From CAWJKP01 sp963843465 (GTDB taxonomy: Bacteria; Planctomycetota; Planctomycetia; Pirellulales; Thermoguttaceae), in the NCBI GenBank assembly GCA_963843465.1, contig CAWJKP010000004.1, positions 434,001-498,000 on the forward strand: a DNA stretch of 64,000 nucleotides, in the 5' to 3' direction. Numbering within the stretch: position 1 is the stretch's first letter; every line of letters starts with the position of its first letter. Below are positions 19,863 through 28,778 of this stretch, piece after piece. The notes under the pieces were generated by a model. The model did no database searches and was not told the origin of the DNA. It saw only the letters and a program-made list of their open reading frames with translations. The position numbers were made by a program, and so were the translations under genes.

Positions 19863-20173
19863 ATGTTCCGCGTGCATCGCACGTTACTCGTCATCATCGC
19901 GTTGAGCGTCCCCTCGATAGGTGGGGCCGAAGAGCCCGCTGCCGCAAAATCGAGCAGCAAAGCCGATGTCTGGCCCGTTCTTGAGTGGAAGGAGGCTGCA
20001 CCGTCTCCCTTTGCGCGAGTTGAGTCGCCGGCTGCCGTGGTTAATGGCAAGATCTACTTGTTTGGCGGATTTACCGAGGACCTGGACGCATCGTGGTCAC
20101 CGGCGGCGGGTTTAACAACCCGCGGCCACTCACGGCCACCACCCAGATAGCGCCGCTTCCGGACGGTAAGTAA
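19863..20173 (+). pseudogene. Kelch-repeat protein gene with internal deletion
   Basis: Begins as a normal exported kelch protein: MFRVHRTLLVIIALSVPSIGG signal peptide, then WKEAAPSPFARVESPAAVVNGKIYLFGGF, the first kelch blade. After ...GGFTEDLDA the frame continues as nonsense to 20150. A different frame reads IVVTGGGFNNPRPLTATTQI followed by a stop at 20171-20173, which looks like the last kelch blade and natural C-terminus. The middle blades, several hundred codons, are missing. I read this as a gene collapsed by an internal deletion, probably non-functional. Confidence 0.65.
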
Positions 20174-20178
20174 TCGGC

Positions 20179-20868
20179 TCAGAAGGGCACTTTCAGAGCA
20201 TCGCAGAGGAACCGCATGAAGGGACGGCTGCTGGTGAAGGAAGCCGCCACGTGGTCCAGGAAGCCCCTGGCGAGTACGTCCCGCTCCTCCAGCTCTTCCA
20301 GCCCGATGAAGTCCGTCCGTTTGAGATCCTCGATCCAAGGATGGTCGGCCGGGAAGCCGCGAGGCGGGCGTTTGAGACTGCCGCCGTCCAGGGAGAATCG
20401 CCGGCGGAACTTACGGTCCTCGCGTGCCCGGCGCCAGCGGTCGGGCCCGTCGACGATCGCCTGGCGGATCTGAGCGAGCGACAAGCGGTCGGGACGCCAA
20501 ACACCCAGCGCCAGGAAACACTCGCCCGGTGCAAGGTGAACGTAGAAGCCCGGGGCATGGATGTCTCGGCCGTGCTCATGCCGGAACTGGATGCCGACGT
20601 TGGTCTTGTACGGTTCCCCGCCCTTGGAGAACCGCGTGTCGCGGTAGACCCGCATGAGCGAGCCGCCCAGCCGCCGGTCGCTGGCGACGAAGCACGGGGA
20701 GATCCGCTTGAGCCGGGGCTGAAAGGCGCGGATGAAGGTCATGGCGGGCTCCAGAACCTCCTGCTCGTAGCGCTCCTTGTTGGCCTGGAACCAGGGGCGG
20801 TTGTTGTGGTCGGCCAACTGCTCCAGGAACTCGAAGAGCGCCGGCTGGAACCGCTCGAACTTCATCAT
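20179..20868 (-). CDS. DUF2461 family protein
   Basis: 229 residues, full length for the DUF2461 (TIGR02453) family of cytoplasmic proteins of unknown function. Recognisable segments: FEFLEQLADHNNRPWFQANKERYE near the N-terminus, RVYRDTRFSKGGEPYKTNVGIQFRH, GFYVHLAPGECFLALGVWRP, and RPFMRFLCDAL at the C-terminus. Two adjacent ATGs occur at 20868 and 20865, and no strong ribosome site decides between them. It lies 23 bases downstream of the frameshifted glycosidase gene on the same strand, so it may be the last gene of that block. Confidence 0.88.
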   Translation of the reverse strand: MMKFERFQPALFEFLEQLADHNNRPWFQANKERYEQEVLEPAMTFIRAFQPRLKRISPCFVASDRRLGGSLMRVYRDTRFSKGGEPYKTNVGIQFRHEHGRDIHAPGFYVHLAPGECFLALGVWRPDRLSLAQIRQAIVDGPDRWRRAREDRKFRRRFSLDGGSLKRPPRGFPADHPWIEDLKRTDFIGLEELEERDVLARGFLDHVAASFTSSRPFMRFLCDALKVPF

Positions 20869-20891
20869 CGGCGCGTGCTCTGTTGTCCTGG

Positions 20892-23800
20892 TCACTCGAT
20901 CAGCTTCCAGCGGACGCCGCAATTGCTGGCCCGCTCCCAATAGGGATGCAGCGTCAGGCCGTTCCTCTTGGTCACGGCCTTGTCGACGCCGAAATCGACG
21001 TGTGGGCCGTCGTTGTTGCCGGCGCGGAGCATGATGCCCAGCGTCGTGCCGGGCGCCAGCTTCAATTGCGACAACTCTTCCTTGGGAATGGCCATCTCGT
21101 AGATGTAGGTGCTGCCCTCGCGTTTGACCACGTGCTTGGCGCCGGGCACCGGGCCGGTCGAGCGTTTCGCCTTGGGCTGCCGCGGCCAGTCCGACACGCG
21201 CGGCACGCCGGGAGCCATGTATCGCCATAGCTCACTGCCCTGGTTGGTCAGATACAAGGCGTACTCATAATCCGTGTCCGGCACGGCGTGGAAGCCGTAG
21301 GGCACCTTGTCGGTGGTCGGCGCCAGATCGTGCCAGTCGTCGGTCACGTCCAAGGCGATCTGCAATCGGTCGCGGCGGAAGGGAATCGTGGGCAGCGACG
21401 GGTGGTCCGGGGTCTCCGGGTTATAGCGCCACACGTAAGGCACCTCGGCGAAGCTCCGGCCCGGCCGTTTCGCCAGGAACTCCTTGTAGGGCGACTGCTG
21501 ATCCGACGCTTTGCTGTGGAAGTAGAGGTCTTCATTGCGCCCGGCCATGGGGGCCAGTCCCGTCACTTGCGGCGTCGGATCGTTCACCATCGCGGCCACG
21601 TACAAGTAGTTCTCGTCCCATGCCAGCTTGAACTGGGCGAAGTTGCCCTGCGGCTCGGCGTCCTTGATCGCCAGCCACGGGCGGCGCATCGAGCTCGGTC
21701 GCCTCGGCCTTCTGGGCCTTGGCCACCACGGTCACGCCCGGGATGTCTTTCCAGTCGTCCAGGTTGCCGTCCACCTTGATCGTCCTCTTGGGGATGATCG
21801 TGGCGTTGAGCACTTCCTGATACTGGGCGTTGCCGGCGTCGCTGGTGAAGCGGAAGGCGAACGGGTAGGCGTTGGCCGGGTTGGCCGCAGCCCGGGCCAG
21901 CACGAACGGGAAGGCCTTTCGTTGGCCCGCCTTCAGCGTCACGAGTTGCCGGTTCTGCTGGAGCTCGACGCCATCCGGCGCCTGCGCGGCCAACTGGCCG
22001 CTGACGGCCCGGTTGAGGCAGTTGTGCAGCTCGACGGAGAGCACCGCGCCCTTGGCCACCGGCTCGGTGAAGTCGCGGGGCAGGATCTCGACGGGCCGCT
22101 TGCCTTCGATCCGGGCCGCGGCCAAACGCCTGGCCGCCGCCGCGGCGCCTTGCCGGCAGGTGATGTAGGTGGGGAAGATCGTCATCGGCAGCTCGACGCT
22201 CTGCTTGCCCTCGTACACGGGATTGCCCGCCAGGTCGTAGAATTGCAGCAGCCCGTCGGCGTTGTCGATGCTCATCTTCCCGCCGGCTGCGCCGTCCACC
22301 TGGCACCAGAGCCGGTCCTTGGGATCGGTCCCGGCGATGGGCATCAACTGCCCAAAGACGATCAGCAGCGCGCTGGTGTCGTCATCCTTGCCGTACTGGA
22401 AGACCCACGGCAAATGGTCCTTGAAGACGATCTTCTCGAACTTCTTTCCCGTGACAAAGTAGTTCAACGCCGCCGTGGCCGCAACGACGGGCGAAGGGAT
22501 GAGGTACTCGTCGTTGGTGCCGGGCAAGGAATCGAAAAGCACGCGCGGGTGCCAGGGCGCCAGTCGCTGTTGCCCGCAGGCCATGAACTGCGCCACGCCC
22601 TGCGGCAGCAGGTACTCGGCATTGACGAACCAGGTTTCGGTCTCCATCGACTCTTTGCCGTGCGCCTTGGCCACCATCGGGCCGTAGCACGCCGGCGGGA
22701 CTACATAGTGGTCGGTGAAGATGTCGATGTACTGGTCGAACTCCCTGGAGCCGTCGCTATAGAGCTTGTCCTCGGTGTTCATGATCGAGGAGGCGGCGAG
22801 GATCTTGATGTCGGGCGAGACCTTCCGCGCGGCGGTGGCGATCACCTTCTGGAGCGCGCGGTACTGGAGCATGTCGCGGGCCCAGCCGCTGATGCCGCCG
22901 CCCTCCCAAGGCTCGTTGTAGTTCTCCAGACCCCACAGAGCGCCGTTGCCGTTCTTCCAATAGCGCCGGCAGAAGTCCGTGATCCACTTGCCGTAACGCT
23001 CGTACATCTCGGGTTTGCAGACCCAGTCGCCGGTGCCCCCATAACCGAAGGAGCCCGGCCGCCAACCGGCGGCGGGGGTCGGCTCGCCGAAGGTCCAAAG
23101 CCAGCCCGAATGTCCGCCGAGCGTGACCATGATCTTGCAGCCGGCCTTCTCGGCGGCAGCGAAGAGCTTGTCGTACGAGTCCCAGTCCCGCTTCCCGTCG
23201 GCCGACTCGCGCCAGCTTAGCTCCGACCGCCAACCGCGCACGCCCATGCGGTAGAACTGCAAGGCGCGGGTGTCCATCATTTCCGCCGGGTTGAGCATCT
23301 GGCCCTCGCCGAAGATGGGAACATTGTCGATGCGGCCATACTCGCGCGGCTTGGGTACGCGGCAGAGCGAAGCCAGGAACTGCCGCTTCGCCCCGCGCGC
23401 CAACACCAAGGCGTAGGTGCCGAAGCGGGCCGGCACCGGAAGGCCCTTGACCTCCAAGGCGGTCTCCGGCTTATCGCCGAAACGGACGGTGATCGGCTGC
23501 GTGATCGGTTTGCCTTCCAGCCCCACCAGCGGAGCATTGCCTCCCGTATCGGTGAAGGCCTCCTTGATCCGGGCCTCCGGGTCGCGCGTGCTGATCTCCT
23601 GGATCTCGATGGCGAAATCTTTCACCTCACCCCGGTCCTGGCCCTTGGCGAACACCAGCTTGATGTCGACCGGCTCGCCGGGCAGGAACAACTGCCCGGG
23701 GGCGTTGCTACCGGCGAAACGGTAGGTGGTGTTGGGCATGTCGCAGCGGAGGACCCTCATGTTGGCCCCCAGGATAAACTGCGACTCGGCGCTGGCCGGC

Positions 23801-23958
23801 TTGCCGTCGGCCATGATCGCTAGCGACAAGAGGAAAAGCAGCCCGCACACGCGGTGTGCGGGGCCGACACAGGGAGTGCGCCGGCGGTTTGCGGTCCACG
23901 TTCGATGCTTCGATAGTGCGTACATGTTTCTCATTCTCGATGGCCCCATTGGGATCAC
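20892..23958 (-). CDS. Exported clan GH-A-like glycosidase with CBM9-like tail, frameshifted
   Basis: About 1,020 residues in two frames. After a signal peptide and an N-terminal beta domain comes a TIM-barrel-like region: MGVRGWRSELSWRESADGKRDWDSYD, then WGLENYNEPWEGGG with the N-E-P motif (about residues 347-350) typical of clan GH-A acid/base residues, and later ESMETETWF, a candidate nucleophile region. The C-terminus reads KVDGNLDDWKDIPGV, the opening of a CBM9-like module. The frame changes at about 21690, and the module continues in the next frame as RRPWLAIKDAEPQGNFAQFKLAWDENYLYVA to the stop at 20892. The GTG at 23958 overlaps the cupin stop, and an ATG at 23934 is an alternative. 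Substrate unknown. Confidence 0.72.
23843..23861. repeat. Short palindrome in the glycosidase signal-peptide region
   Basis: CCGCACACGCGGTGTGCGG is a 19-base hairpin that differs only slightly from the family A core GGCACACGCCGTGTGCC. It lies in the N-terminal part of the glycosidase gene, where the protein reads RTPCVGPAHRVCG, reminiscent of the SRHTPCAV peptide made by family A elsewhere. It may be a decayed half-element. Confidence 0.5.
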
Positions 23959-24377
23959 GGGTTAGGAGGAGACGTGGCAATCAGCACCACCAGCGTTTCG
24001 GTCCCGGTGTTCTCGATGCCGTGCACGCACCAGGGAGGCAGGTAGACGAAGTCGCCCCTCTTGACGTCGCGCTGGAAGTTGGCGAAGGTCATGCGGCCCC
24101 GCCCTTCCAGGATCACGTAGGTTTCCTCGGTCTCGTGCGAGCCGGGTTCCAGCAGGACGTGCGGGGGCAGGTAGAACATCACCAGCCCGAGATTCTTGGC
24201 CGGGGCGTTGGGGTTCACCGGATGGACAACCCGCACGCCCAGCCCGTGGCACCCGGGATAGACGACCGGCACGCCGTCCTGGACCGTGACGATCTTCGGG
24301 TCCGGCGGCTGTTGGGGCTTGGGGATCGTGGGCGGCCGATCGCCCTGATAGCCCTGGAAAACGGTGATCTTGGCCAT
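23955..24377 (-). CDS. Cupin-domain protein
   Basis: 140-residue single-domain cupin. Motif 1 is PGSHETEETYVILEGRGRMTF (the G..H......E......G pattern, His and Glu as metal ligands). Motif 2 is FVYLPPWCVHGIENTGTE (G-D-x...P...H). A metal-dependent isomerase, dioxygenase or sugar-binding role is possible, and the sequence does not decide. It lies in the carbohydrate block between an SDR dehydrogenase and the exported glycosidase, overlapping the latter's GTG start by four bases. GAAAGG precedes the ATG at 24377. Confidence 0.85.
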   Translation of the reverse strand: MAKITVFQGYQGDRPPTIPKPQQPPDPKIVTVQDGVPVVYPGCHGLGVRVVHPVNPNAPAKNLGLVMFYLPPHVLLEPGSHETEETYVILEGRGRMTFANFQRDVKRGDFVYLPPWCVHGIENTGTETLVVLIATSPPNP

Positions 24378-24411
24378 GGGGATGCCTTTCCTGTGAAGAA
24401 GCCGTACCGAG

Positions 24412-25194
24412 TCAAAATTCCCGGGCGTATCCGGCCGTCCAGCCGCCGTCGACGGTCAACACGGCGCCGTTGACATAGCTGGCCTCGGGCGCGGCGAGGA
24501 AGAGCACGGCGTGCGCCACCTCTTCGGTCGAACCCGGCCGCCCCACGGGGATGTGAGCCAGTAGTTTCTGGACCGAGTCGCGGAATTGCCCGTCCTCGCC
24601 GTAGAAGAGCTTCCTGGTGCCCTCGGTGAGGATCGAGCCGGGGGCGACGGCGTTCACCGTGATTCCATCGCAGCCCAGTTCGAGGGCCATGGAGCGCGTC
24701 AGGTTGATCACGCCCGCCTTCGCGGCGACAAACGCGCATTGCAGCCGCAGCGGCACCAGGCCGGCGATCGAGGCGATGTTGATGATCCGCCCCCGGCGCT
24801 GCGAGCGCATCACGCCGCCGACGGCCTTGCTGACGAGGTACAAGCCCGTCAGGTCCACTTGCACGATGCGGTCCCATTCCGCCCGGGGAAACTGATCGAT
24901 CGGCACGCGGTGGTGGGCCGTGTTCACCCCGGCGTTGTTGACCAGGATATCGATTCGCCCGTACTCCCCCACGATCTGCTCCGTAACGGCCTGGACCTGC
25001 GCCTCGTTGCAAACGTCCATCTCCATCGCTTGGGCGCCCGGCGATTGCGACGCGGATCGCGTGGCGCCGGCCAGGTCGATGTCGCTGTAAATCACGCGGG
25101 CCTGGTTCATGGCCAAGGTGTCGGCAATCGCCTTGCCGATGCTCCGGGCTGCGCCGGTCACCAGGGCCACTCGATCCTGCAAGTCCACTTTCAT
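24412..25194 (-). CDS. SDR-family oxidoreductase with Phe at the catalytic Tyr position
   Basis: 260-residue classical short-chain dehydrogenase. Cofactor loop TGAARSIG (residues about 14-21), NNAG at about 87-90, catalytic serine in IASIAG. Where the family has Y-x-x-x-K the sequence reads F-V-A-A-K (the codon is TTT), so the general-base tyrosine is replaced by phenylalanine. The lysine is kept. C-terminal PGSILTEGTR and DGGWTAGYAREF are normal. Either the enzyme is inactive or altered, or TTT is a sequence error for TAT. It belongs to a same-strand set with another SDR, DeoC and a cupin, suggesting sugar or sugar-acid catabolism. Confidence 0.88.
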   Translation of the reverse strand: MKVDLQDRVALVTGAARSIGKAIADTLAMNQARVIYSDIDLAGATRSASQSPGAQAMEMDVCNEAQVQAVTEQIVGEYGRIDILVNNAGVNTAHHRVPIDQFPRAEWDRIVQVDLTGLYLVSKAVGGVMRSQRRGRIINIASIAGLVPLRLQCAFVAAKAGVINLTRSMALELGCDGITVNAVAPGSILTEGTRKLFYGEDGQFRDSVQKLLAHIPVGRPGSTEEVAHAVLFLAAPEASYVNGAVLTVDGGWTAGYAREF

Positions 25195-25250
25195 GGGATA
25201 GCCTTCCTACACAGTTGTACCCCGTAAGAGAACACCTCGTGAAGTCTTCC

Positions 25251-25337
25251 CTTGTGGTGCAGGCGTCCCGCCTGCATTTTCCCGTGCAGGCGTCCCGCCT
25301 GCATTTTCCCGAGCAGGCGAGACGCCTGCACCACAAG
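25251..25337. repeat. Family B palindrome
   Basis: Arms CTTGTGGTGCAGGCGTCCCG and CGAGACGCCTGCACCACAAG, with an internal direct repeat of GTGCAGGCGTCCCGCCTGCA. It lies in the 170-base gap between two SDR genes on the minus strand, so it would be transcribed and could fold in the mRNA between them. Confidence 0.85.
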
Positions 25338-25364
25338 AAATGCACGAGTCATTCTTTGCGTTCC

Positions 25365-26207
25365 TTAGACCCCGGGCACGTAGCCGGCGCCAAAACGAGC
25401 CGTCGACTGGTTGCGAAAATCCGAGATCAACGACATCAGCGATACGGTGCCGCCGTCGGCCACGATCGTCTGCCCGACGATGAACTCCGCATCGTCGGAG
25501 CAGAGGAAGACGGCGAGCCGGGCAATGTCCAGCGGAGTGCCCGGGCGGCCCACGGGAATCGCATCCAAGGCCCAGCGGCGCGCGTCCTCCTCGTTGAAGC
25601 CCGGCAAGGCCTTGCGGTAGTTCTCGACCACCACGCAGCCCGGAGCGATGGCGTTGACGCGGATCCCCTTGTGCGCCAGTTCCACGCCCAGGGTGCGGGT
25701 GTACGCGATGATCGCGCCCTTGGTCCCCGCGTAGATCGAATGCTCGGGCGCGCCCTGCAAACCGTGGATCGACGTGAGATTGCAGACGCTGCCGCCTCCG
25801 TGTTTCAGCATGTCGGCTGCAACGCGCTGCAGAAGGAAGAACTGCGCCCGGACGTTGACGTGGTACAGCCGGTCGAACTGTTCGGGCGTGACGGCGAGAA
25901 AGGGCCGATTGAAGGTGATTCCCGCGTTGTTCACCAGGCAATCGACCTGTCCCAGGAAAGCGATTGCCTGATCGGCCAATCGCAGGACCTCGTCGGTGCG
26001 GTCGAAATCGGCCTGGAAGACGGCGGCCTGGCGCCCCATCGAGCGGACTTCTTCGGCGGCCGATTCGGCCCCTGCTGCGGCGTGCGCGTAGTGCAGGACG
26101 ACGTCCGCCCCTTGCCGGGCGAACTCCAAGGCCACCTCGCGCCCGATCCCCGTGCCGGACCCGGTGACGATCGCCTTCTTGCCGGCGAGCTTGCCTTCGG
26201 TACCCAT
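25365..26207 (-). CDS. SDR-family oxidoreductase
   Basis: 280-residue classical short-chain dehydrogenase/reductase, probably NAD(P)-linked. TGSGTGIG cofactor loop near residue 14, NNAG at about 92-95, catalytic serine in LTSIHG, and intact Y-x-x-x-K as IYAGTK. The C-terminal PGTPLDIARLAVFLCSDDAEFIVGQ and VADGG are typical of the 3-oxoacyl-reductase/glucose-dehydrogenase branch, whose substrate cannot be read from sequence. The start at 26207 (MGTEGKLAGKKAIVTG) has GGAGAC upstream. Downstream of deoC on the same strand by about 30 bases, hence probably one operon. Confidence 0.9.
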   Translation of the reverse strand: MGTEGKLAGKKAIVTGSGTGIGREVALEFARQGADVVLHYAHAAAGAESAAEEVRSMGRQAAVFQADFDRTDEVLRLADQAIAFLGQVDCLVNNAGITFNRPFLAVTPEQFDRLYHVNVRAQFFLLQRVAADMLKHGGGSVCNLTSIHGLQGAPEHSIYAGTKGAIIAYTRTLGVELAHKGIRVNAIAPGCVVVENYRKALPGFNEEDARRWALDAIPVGRPGTPLDIARLAVFLCSDDAEFIVGQTIVADGGTVSLMSLISDFRNQSTARFGAGYVPGV

Positions 26208-26238
26208 GGGTCGGTCTCCGCCAGGAGGGAAAGGGAAC

Positions 26239-26934
26239 TCACTTCCTGCACCAGAGCTGCCTGTCGAATTCGTCCAGCCATTGCGGACCGAGGCTGTTGC
26301 CCACGCGGCTGGCGCCAAACTCGATCGAGCCGATGGCGTCCTCGACGTTCATGATCCAACCTGAGGACTTGATGCGGATCTTGTCGCCGACCACGTTCTT
26401 CAGCAGCCGCGTATCGCCCAGGCAAAAACTGGAGTTGGGTGTTGTTCCCGTGCTCTGCTTGACGTAATCGGCCCCCGACTCGACCACCAGGTTGCAGGCC
26501 GCCACTTTCTCATCGTGCGCGAGGTAGTAGCATTCGATGATGACTTTGACCAGGACGCCGGACTTCTTCGCCTTCACCGCCTTGACGAACTCGGTCAACT
26601 CGTTCTTCACGTAGGCCGTGTCGCCGTCTTTGAGTCTCGACACGTTGATGACAACGTCCAATTCTGTCGCCCCGTTGTCGATCGCTTCCAGGCCCTCGAA
26701 GATCTTTGTGCGGGTGGTCGTGGCCCCCTGCGGGAAACCGATCACCGTCCCAACCGCCGCGCGGTTCCCGACAAGGCTCTTGGCAAAGGGCACGTCGCAC
26801 GGGTTCACGTAGACCGACGCGAATCCATATTCCAGCACCTCTTCACAAAACCGCCGCACATCGCTGCTCTTGCAGTAGGTTCCCAGAATCGAGTGGTCCT
26901 GCATTTTGGCGAACTGTTCCTTCGTAAGCATCAT
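26239..26934 (-). CDS. deoC: Deoxyribose-phosphate aldolase family protein
   Basis: 231-residue class I aldolase cleaving 2-deoxyribose 5-phosphate (or a related sugar phosphate) through a lysine Schiff base. Family landmarks: ASVYVNPCDVPFAKSLVG, VGTVIGFPQGATTTRTK, ATELDVVINVSRLKDGD (paired acidic residue), KVIIECYYL with the Schiff-base lysine and DYVKQSTGTTP with the second active-site lysine. The length is normal. The start at 26934 (MMLTKEQF) has CTGGAGACGCAG just upstream. It heads a minus-strand block with two SDRs, a cupin and a glycosidase. The exact sugar is unknown. Confidence 0.9.
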   Translation of the reverse strand: MMLTKEQFAKMQDHSILGTYCKSSDVRRFCEEVLEYGFASVYVNPCDVPFAKSLVGNRAAVGTVIGFPQGATTTRTKIFEGLEAIDNGATELDVVINVSRLKDGDTAYVKNELTEFVKAVKAKKSGVLVKVIIECYYLAHDEKVAACNLVVESGADYVKQSTGTTPNSSFCLGDTRLLKNVVGDKIRIKSSGWIMNVEDAIGSIEFGASRVGNSLGPQWLDEFDRQLWCRK

Positions 26935-26963
26935 CTGCGTCTCCAGAGAGAAACAAGGGTAAA

Positions 26964-27038
26964 GCAGCAGGCACACGCCGTGTGCCGTCCGCCCAAGGCG
27001 AAGGAGGCGGCTGACGGCACACGGCGTGTGCCTGCTAC
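26964..27038. repeat. Family A palindrome
   Basis: Arms GCAGGCACACGCCGTGTGCC and GGCACACGGCGTGTGCCTGC with a 30-base spacer. Located just upstream of deoC, so it lies in the deoC promoter or leader region. Confidence 0.9.
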
Positions 27039-27201
27039 TCGGGCCGCCGTGTGCGCGTATCCTGCCGGGTCAAAATACCCGACCGTAAGGCGACTGTCAA
27101 CCGGCCTTGATTCTAGCTCGGCGGAAGAATAAATTGGGCTCATCCGGCTAAAGCGTACGCGACGCCATCCTGGAGAACTGGAGACATGTCCGGCGAGGAC
27201 G

Positions 27202-27286
27202 CCGAGTATGCTGCCTCTTCTCTGTTTTCCGATAACACGAGTCACGCAAACAAGCGCCGTGAACAGAGAAGAGGAACTATACTCGG
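27202..27286. repeat. Family H inverted repeat
   Basis: Arms CCGAGTATGCTGCCTCTTCTC and GAAGAGGAACTATACTCGG are inverted, with the shared block AACAGAGAAGAGGAA. The same block forms the arms of the hairpin at 47635-47693. It lies between deoC and the RhaT-like gene, in a 565-base gap that also holds family A and D elements and no gene. Confidence 0.75.
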
Positions 27287-27409
27287 TGTCCATACCCACG
27301 CGGCCTGCCCCCGCGAGTGGCGCTGCACCGACGCTTTCGCCGGTTGAACCGCCTTTTTCGACCGTCCGCGCATTCTTGGACCGGATGAACCATAAATTGG
27401 GAGAATTCC

Positions 27410-27466
27410 GTAGGACGGATTGCTAATCCGTCCACGATTTCCGGACGGCTTAGCAATCCGTCCTAC
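27410..27466. repeat. Family D palindrome
   Basis: Arms GTAGGACGGATTGCTAATCC and GGCTTAGCAATCCGTCCTAC, 57 bases overall. It ends about 35 bases before the start of the RhaT-like gene, so it could affect that gene's leader. Confidence 0.85.
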
Positions 27467-27499
27467 GGGCCAATCATTTCTCAAGCAAGGGGAGCAGCG

Positions 27500-28738
27500 A
27501 TGTTCGACGTGACGACGTTCGCCGGTGCGCTGGTAGCCGCGGCGGGGGGATTGATCATGGGCAGTTCCGCCTGGCCCTATAAGCTCATGCGGAAGTACCA
27601 GTTCGAGCACTGGTGGTTCGTTTCGGGAGTGGCCGGGCTGGTGGTCATGCCCTGGACGATCGCGCTGTTGGGCTGCCATCATCCCTGGCAGGCCCTCCGC
27701 TCGCTTCCCCTCTCCGCGATCGTCCTGGGCAACCTCTTCGCCTTGGGCTGGGGGATCGCCAACATCTTGTGCGGCCTGTGCTACTATCGCATCGGGGTAG
27801 CGCTGACCGGCGCCGTGTTGGCCGGCCTGGGCGCATCGGCCGGGGCGATCGTGCCCATGATTTTCAAGGGCTCGGGCCGCTTCCAAGACGCCCCCGACTT
27901 GGGTTCGCGGGCAGGAATGGCGGTATTGGCCGGCGTGGCCGTCTTGTTGGCCGGCGTGGTCTTCGCCGCGGTGGCAGGCTTCGGCCGGGACCGTACCCTG
28001 AAGAAGCTGCAGCAAACCTCCGGCGGTTTCCTGGGCGGGCTGATCATGGCCGTGATCTCGGGAGTGCTCTCCTCGTTCATGGCCTTCGTCTTCGTCTACA
28101 GTCAGGACCCGACCATCGCCCATTTCAGCGACGTCGATCCCAAGGGGGAGATCACGATCACCACGGGAGCCCAGAAGCAAAAATGCACGGTTGCCGACGA
28201 CGGCACGGTGGAAATCGCCGGCGTGGGCCCGGTCCGGGTGGGAGGTCTCAGCGCGGCCGCCGCCGCCGAGCGGATTGCCGACCGCATCCGCTCGGCCCGT
28301 CCGGGCGATCCGCCTGAGGTGCGCGTGGAAACCGGGAGCATCACGGCCGTCTTCGCCGTCTACGCCGTGGGCCTGGTCGCCGGCGCACTGTTGAATATCG
28401 GCTATGCCGTCCATCGGCTCAACCACAACAAGTCGTGGCACGTGCTGCTGCAGAGCGGAAAGGAATTCATGCTGGCCGTCATCATCGGCGTCAATTTCAG
28501 CCTGGCGGTCATGCTCGGGGGCAAGGGCATGTTGCTCTTGGGCGCCTTGGGGGCCTCGATCGGCTGGGGCATCCAGCAAGCCATGCAGATGACCGGCGGC
28601 CAACTGCTGGGCTTCGTCAGCGGCGAATGGCGCGGCGTGCAGGGAAGGCCGCGCCTCCTTATGTACCTGGCCATCGCGCTGTTGATCGCGGCCAGCGTCA
28701 TCCTGACTTACGGCAAAACGCTGGCCAGAGGAGGGTGA
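27500..28738 (+). CDS. RhaT-like (L-rhamnose/H+ symporter family) permease with soluble insert
   Basis: 412 residues, about 70 longer than RhaT. The membrane part resembles RhaT: GLIMGSSAWPYKLMRKYQFEHWW at the start, ANILCGLCYYRIGVALTGAVLAGLGASAGAIVP, and GVNFSLAVMLGGKGMLLLGALGASIGWGIQQAMQM near the end, with about ten spans. Residues about 209-282 are a soluble insert (KCTVADDGTVEIAGVGPVRV followed by GGLSAAAAAERIADRI). It resembles the beta/alpha unit of Wza-type polysaccharide export proteins. The ATG has AAGGGGAGCAGCG upstream. It stands beside MDR and SDR dehydrogenases and an aldolase, consistent with sugar uptake. The substrate is inferred only. Confidence 0.75.
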   Translation: MFDVTTFAGALVAAAGGLIMGSSAWPYKLMRKYQFEHWWFVSGVAGLVVMPWTIALLGCHHPWQALRSLPLSAIVLGNLFALGWGIANILCGLCYYRIGVALTGAVLAGLGASAGAIVPMIFKGSGRFQDAPDLGSRAGMAVLAGVAVLLAGVVFAAVAGFGRDRTLKKLQQTSGGFLGGLIMAVISGVLSSFMAFVFVYSQDPTIAHFSDVDPKGEITITTGAQKQKCTVADDGTVEIAGVGPVRVGGLSAAAAAERIADRIRSARPGDPPEVRVETGSITAVFAVYAVGLVAGALLNIGYAVHRLNHNKSWHVLLQSGKEFMLAVIIGVNFSLAVMLGGKGMLLLGALGASIGWGIQQAMQMTGGQLLGFVSGEWRGVQGRPRLLMYLAIALLIAASVILTYGKTLARGG

Positions 28739-28778
28739 ACTCAGGCAGGGATCTCTTCGAGCAGCGCTGCGCCGGTCT

